Below the pieces are notes generated by a model that searched no databases, was not told where the DNA came from, and saw only the letters and a program-made list of their open reading frames with translations. A program made the position numbers and the translations under genes. DNA of 64,000 nucleotides from JAEMQF01 sp963775015 (GTDB lineage Bacteria; Pseudomonadota; Gammaproteobacteria; Burkholderiales; Burkholderiaceae_C): assembly GCA_963775015.1 (NCBI GenBank), contig CAVZHI010000012.1:69745-133744 (forward strand), given 5' to 3'. Position 1 is the stretch's first letter, and each line of letters opens with the position of its first letter. Positions 63,345-64,000 of this stretch are shown in pieces.

Positions 63345-63547
63345 GTTGCGGGCTCCGAAAGTGCACATCCAGCGTCGCTGAATTGGGATTGGCAGATTAT
63401 GCCAACGATCGGCGAAGTCGCGACGCACCGGGCGTTCGGCGCTCGATCCGAAATCGGACCTCGGGCAGTTCGCCTGGCGCAGAGGGAGGCGCCGCCCACA
63501 CTGGCTGCGAGGAGGCAAGTTGCGCCGTGTTGCGTTACCGTACGGGC

Positions 63548-63916
63548 ATGTCTTCGCAGCGGCAACAGCTCGAATTCGCGATGACCGCACTGCAGGCGCA
63601 GCGCGAACGGCTCGGCAATGACGTGACCGAGACCGCGCTCGCACCGCTGCGCGCCCAGCTCGCTGCCCTTGCGGACGCTCCGGCAACCGACCAGACGCTT
63701 CGGCAGGTGACGATCCTGTTCCTCGACGTCGTCGGCTCCACGGCACTCGCCCAACGCCTCGACGCCGAAGACGTGCACGCCGCCATCGACGGTTTGCTCG
63801 CGGATTGCACCGCCGTCGTCGAGAAGCACCACGGCAAGGTGCTGCAGTACGCGTGGTCAAAGGGGCCAGGCTCGAATTTCCCCGAATTTCCCGCTGGATC
63901 AGAAACGAACGCTTGA
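63548..63916 (+). pseudogene. Truncated class III adenylate/guanylate cyclase
   Basis: The N-terminus has a coiled region (QRQQLEFAMTALQAQRERLG) followed by the start of a class III cyclase domain: QVTILFLDVVGSTALAQRLD, with the metal-binding Asp, and TAVVEKHHGKVLQYA. At about 63850 the homology stops before the second metal Asp (GDS/GDA) and runs into unrelated sequence with a TGA at 63914-63916. The catalytic domain is incomplete, so the gene is broken by a rearrangement. The remaining 84 bp of the window show nothing recognisable. Confidence 0.75.
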
Positions 63917-64000
63917 CCGTGCGCGATTGGTCAAGCGATTGGGTGGCGCATCAGCCGCGGAGCTCACGGCGCAATGACTTCGAGGTTCGGAAAGTAGGTT

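Overview
This is a high-GC chromosomal segment of a betaproteobacterium, most likely Burkholderiales. The evidence is strong G/C bias at third codon positions, the prfB programmed frameshift, short palindromic repeats of the GTGGATNCCGGC..GCCGGNATGACG type, Bug-type and TRAP-type binding proteins, and several Dnr/Crp-like regulators. About 55 protein-coding genes or gene remnants and one tRNA-Thr are supported. At least eight otherwise well-conserved genes carry single-base frameshifts. That pattern fits uncorrected long-read indels better than natural decay. prfB is the exception, because its frameshift is genuine and programmed.

Layout. 1-10.6 kb: a CHAT-type TPR protein cut by the window edge, an acyl-CoA synthetase, a GNAT, an alpha/beta hydrolase, prfB, pepN and a PPi-type phosphofructokinase, then tRNA-Thr(CGU) with promoter and terminator. 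10.7-14.4 kb: a small membrane protein and a large Asp-box repeat protein. 14.4-23.5 kb: a compact regulatory island with three Crp/Fnr regulators, a response regulator with a hybrid histidine kinase, an arginine-deiminase homologue that has lost its catalytic residues, two hemerythrins and a UspA protein. FNR-type operators occur across this island. Those before the hemerythrin and uspA genes sit at about -41.5 from the start sites I predict, so this looks like an oxygen- or NO-responsive regulon.

23.8-25.9 kb: an ECF42 sigma factor/DGPF module with a MAPEG gene in the middle. 25.9-34.7 kb: a multiply frameshifted M20 peptidase, a DUF2855 protein, a TauD-like dioxygenase coupled to CtaA, DbpA with a palindromic element inserted in frame in its helicase core, and a SUV3-like helicase. 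34.7-36.5 kb: a RIO kinase gene split by exactly 1000 bp of foreign, lower-GC DNA carrying a decayed OLD/AAA-TOPRIM-like fragment. 36.6-44.1 kb: a CorA-like channel, a VapBC-type pair, an amidase, an isochorismatase, an HpaB-family flavoprotein and a membrane protein. 44.2-50.8 kb: a phosphatase-like protein coupled to malQ, then glgB, a Rieske oxygenase and a ferredoxin-reductase-like flavoprotein, all on the minus strand.

51-59.2 kb: Uma2, Sel1-repeat, TRAP binding and VOC proteins. Next come 1.3 kb made of four 3'-end gene remnants (Bug, sulfatase, tannase, Crp/Fnr) joined at their truncated 5' sides. An amino-acid ABC transporter follows, divergent from an Asp/Glu/hydantoin racemase. 59.3-63.3 kb: a lower-GC island with a HEPN protein, a DUF262 (GmrSD-like) protein and an unrecognised 438-residue protein with a PD-(D/E)XK-like signature, all on one strand, then a ParDE-type pair. 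This is the best candidate for an undescribed, probably defence-related, system. The window ends in a truncated class III nucleotide cyclase.
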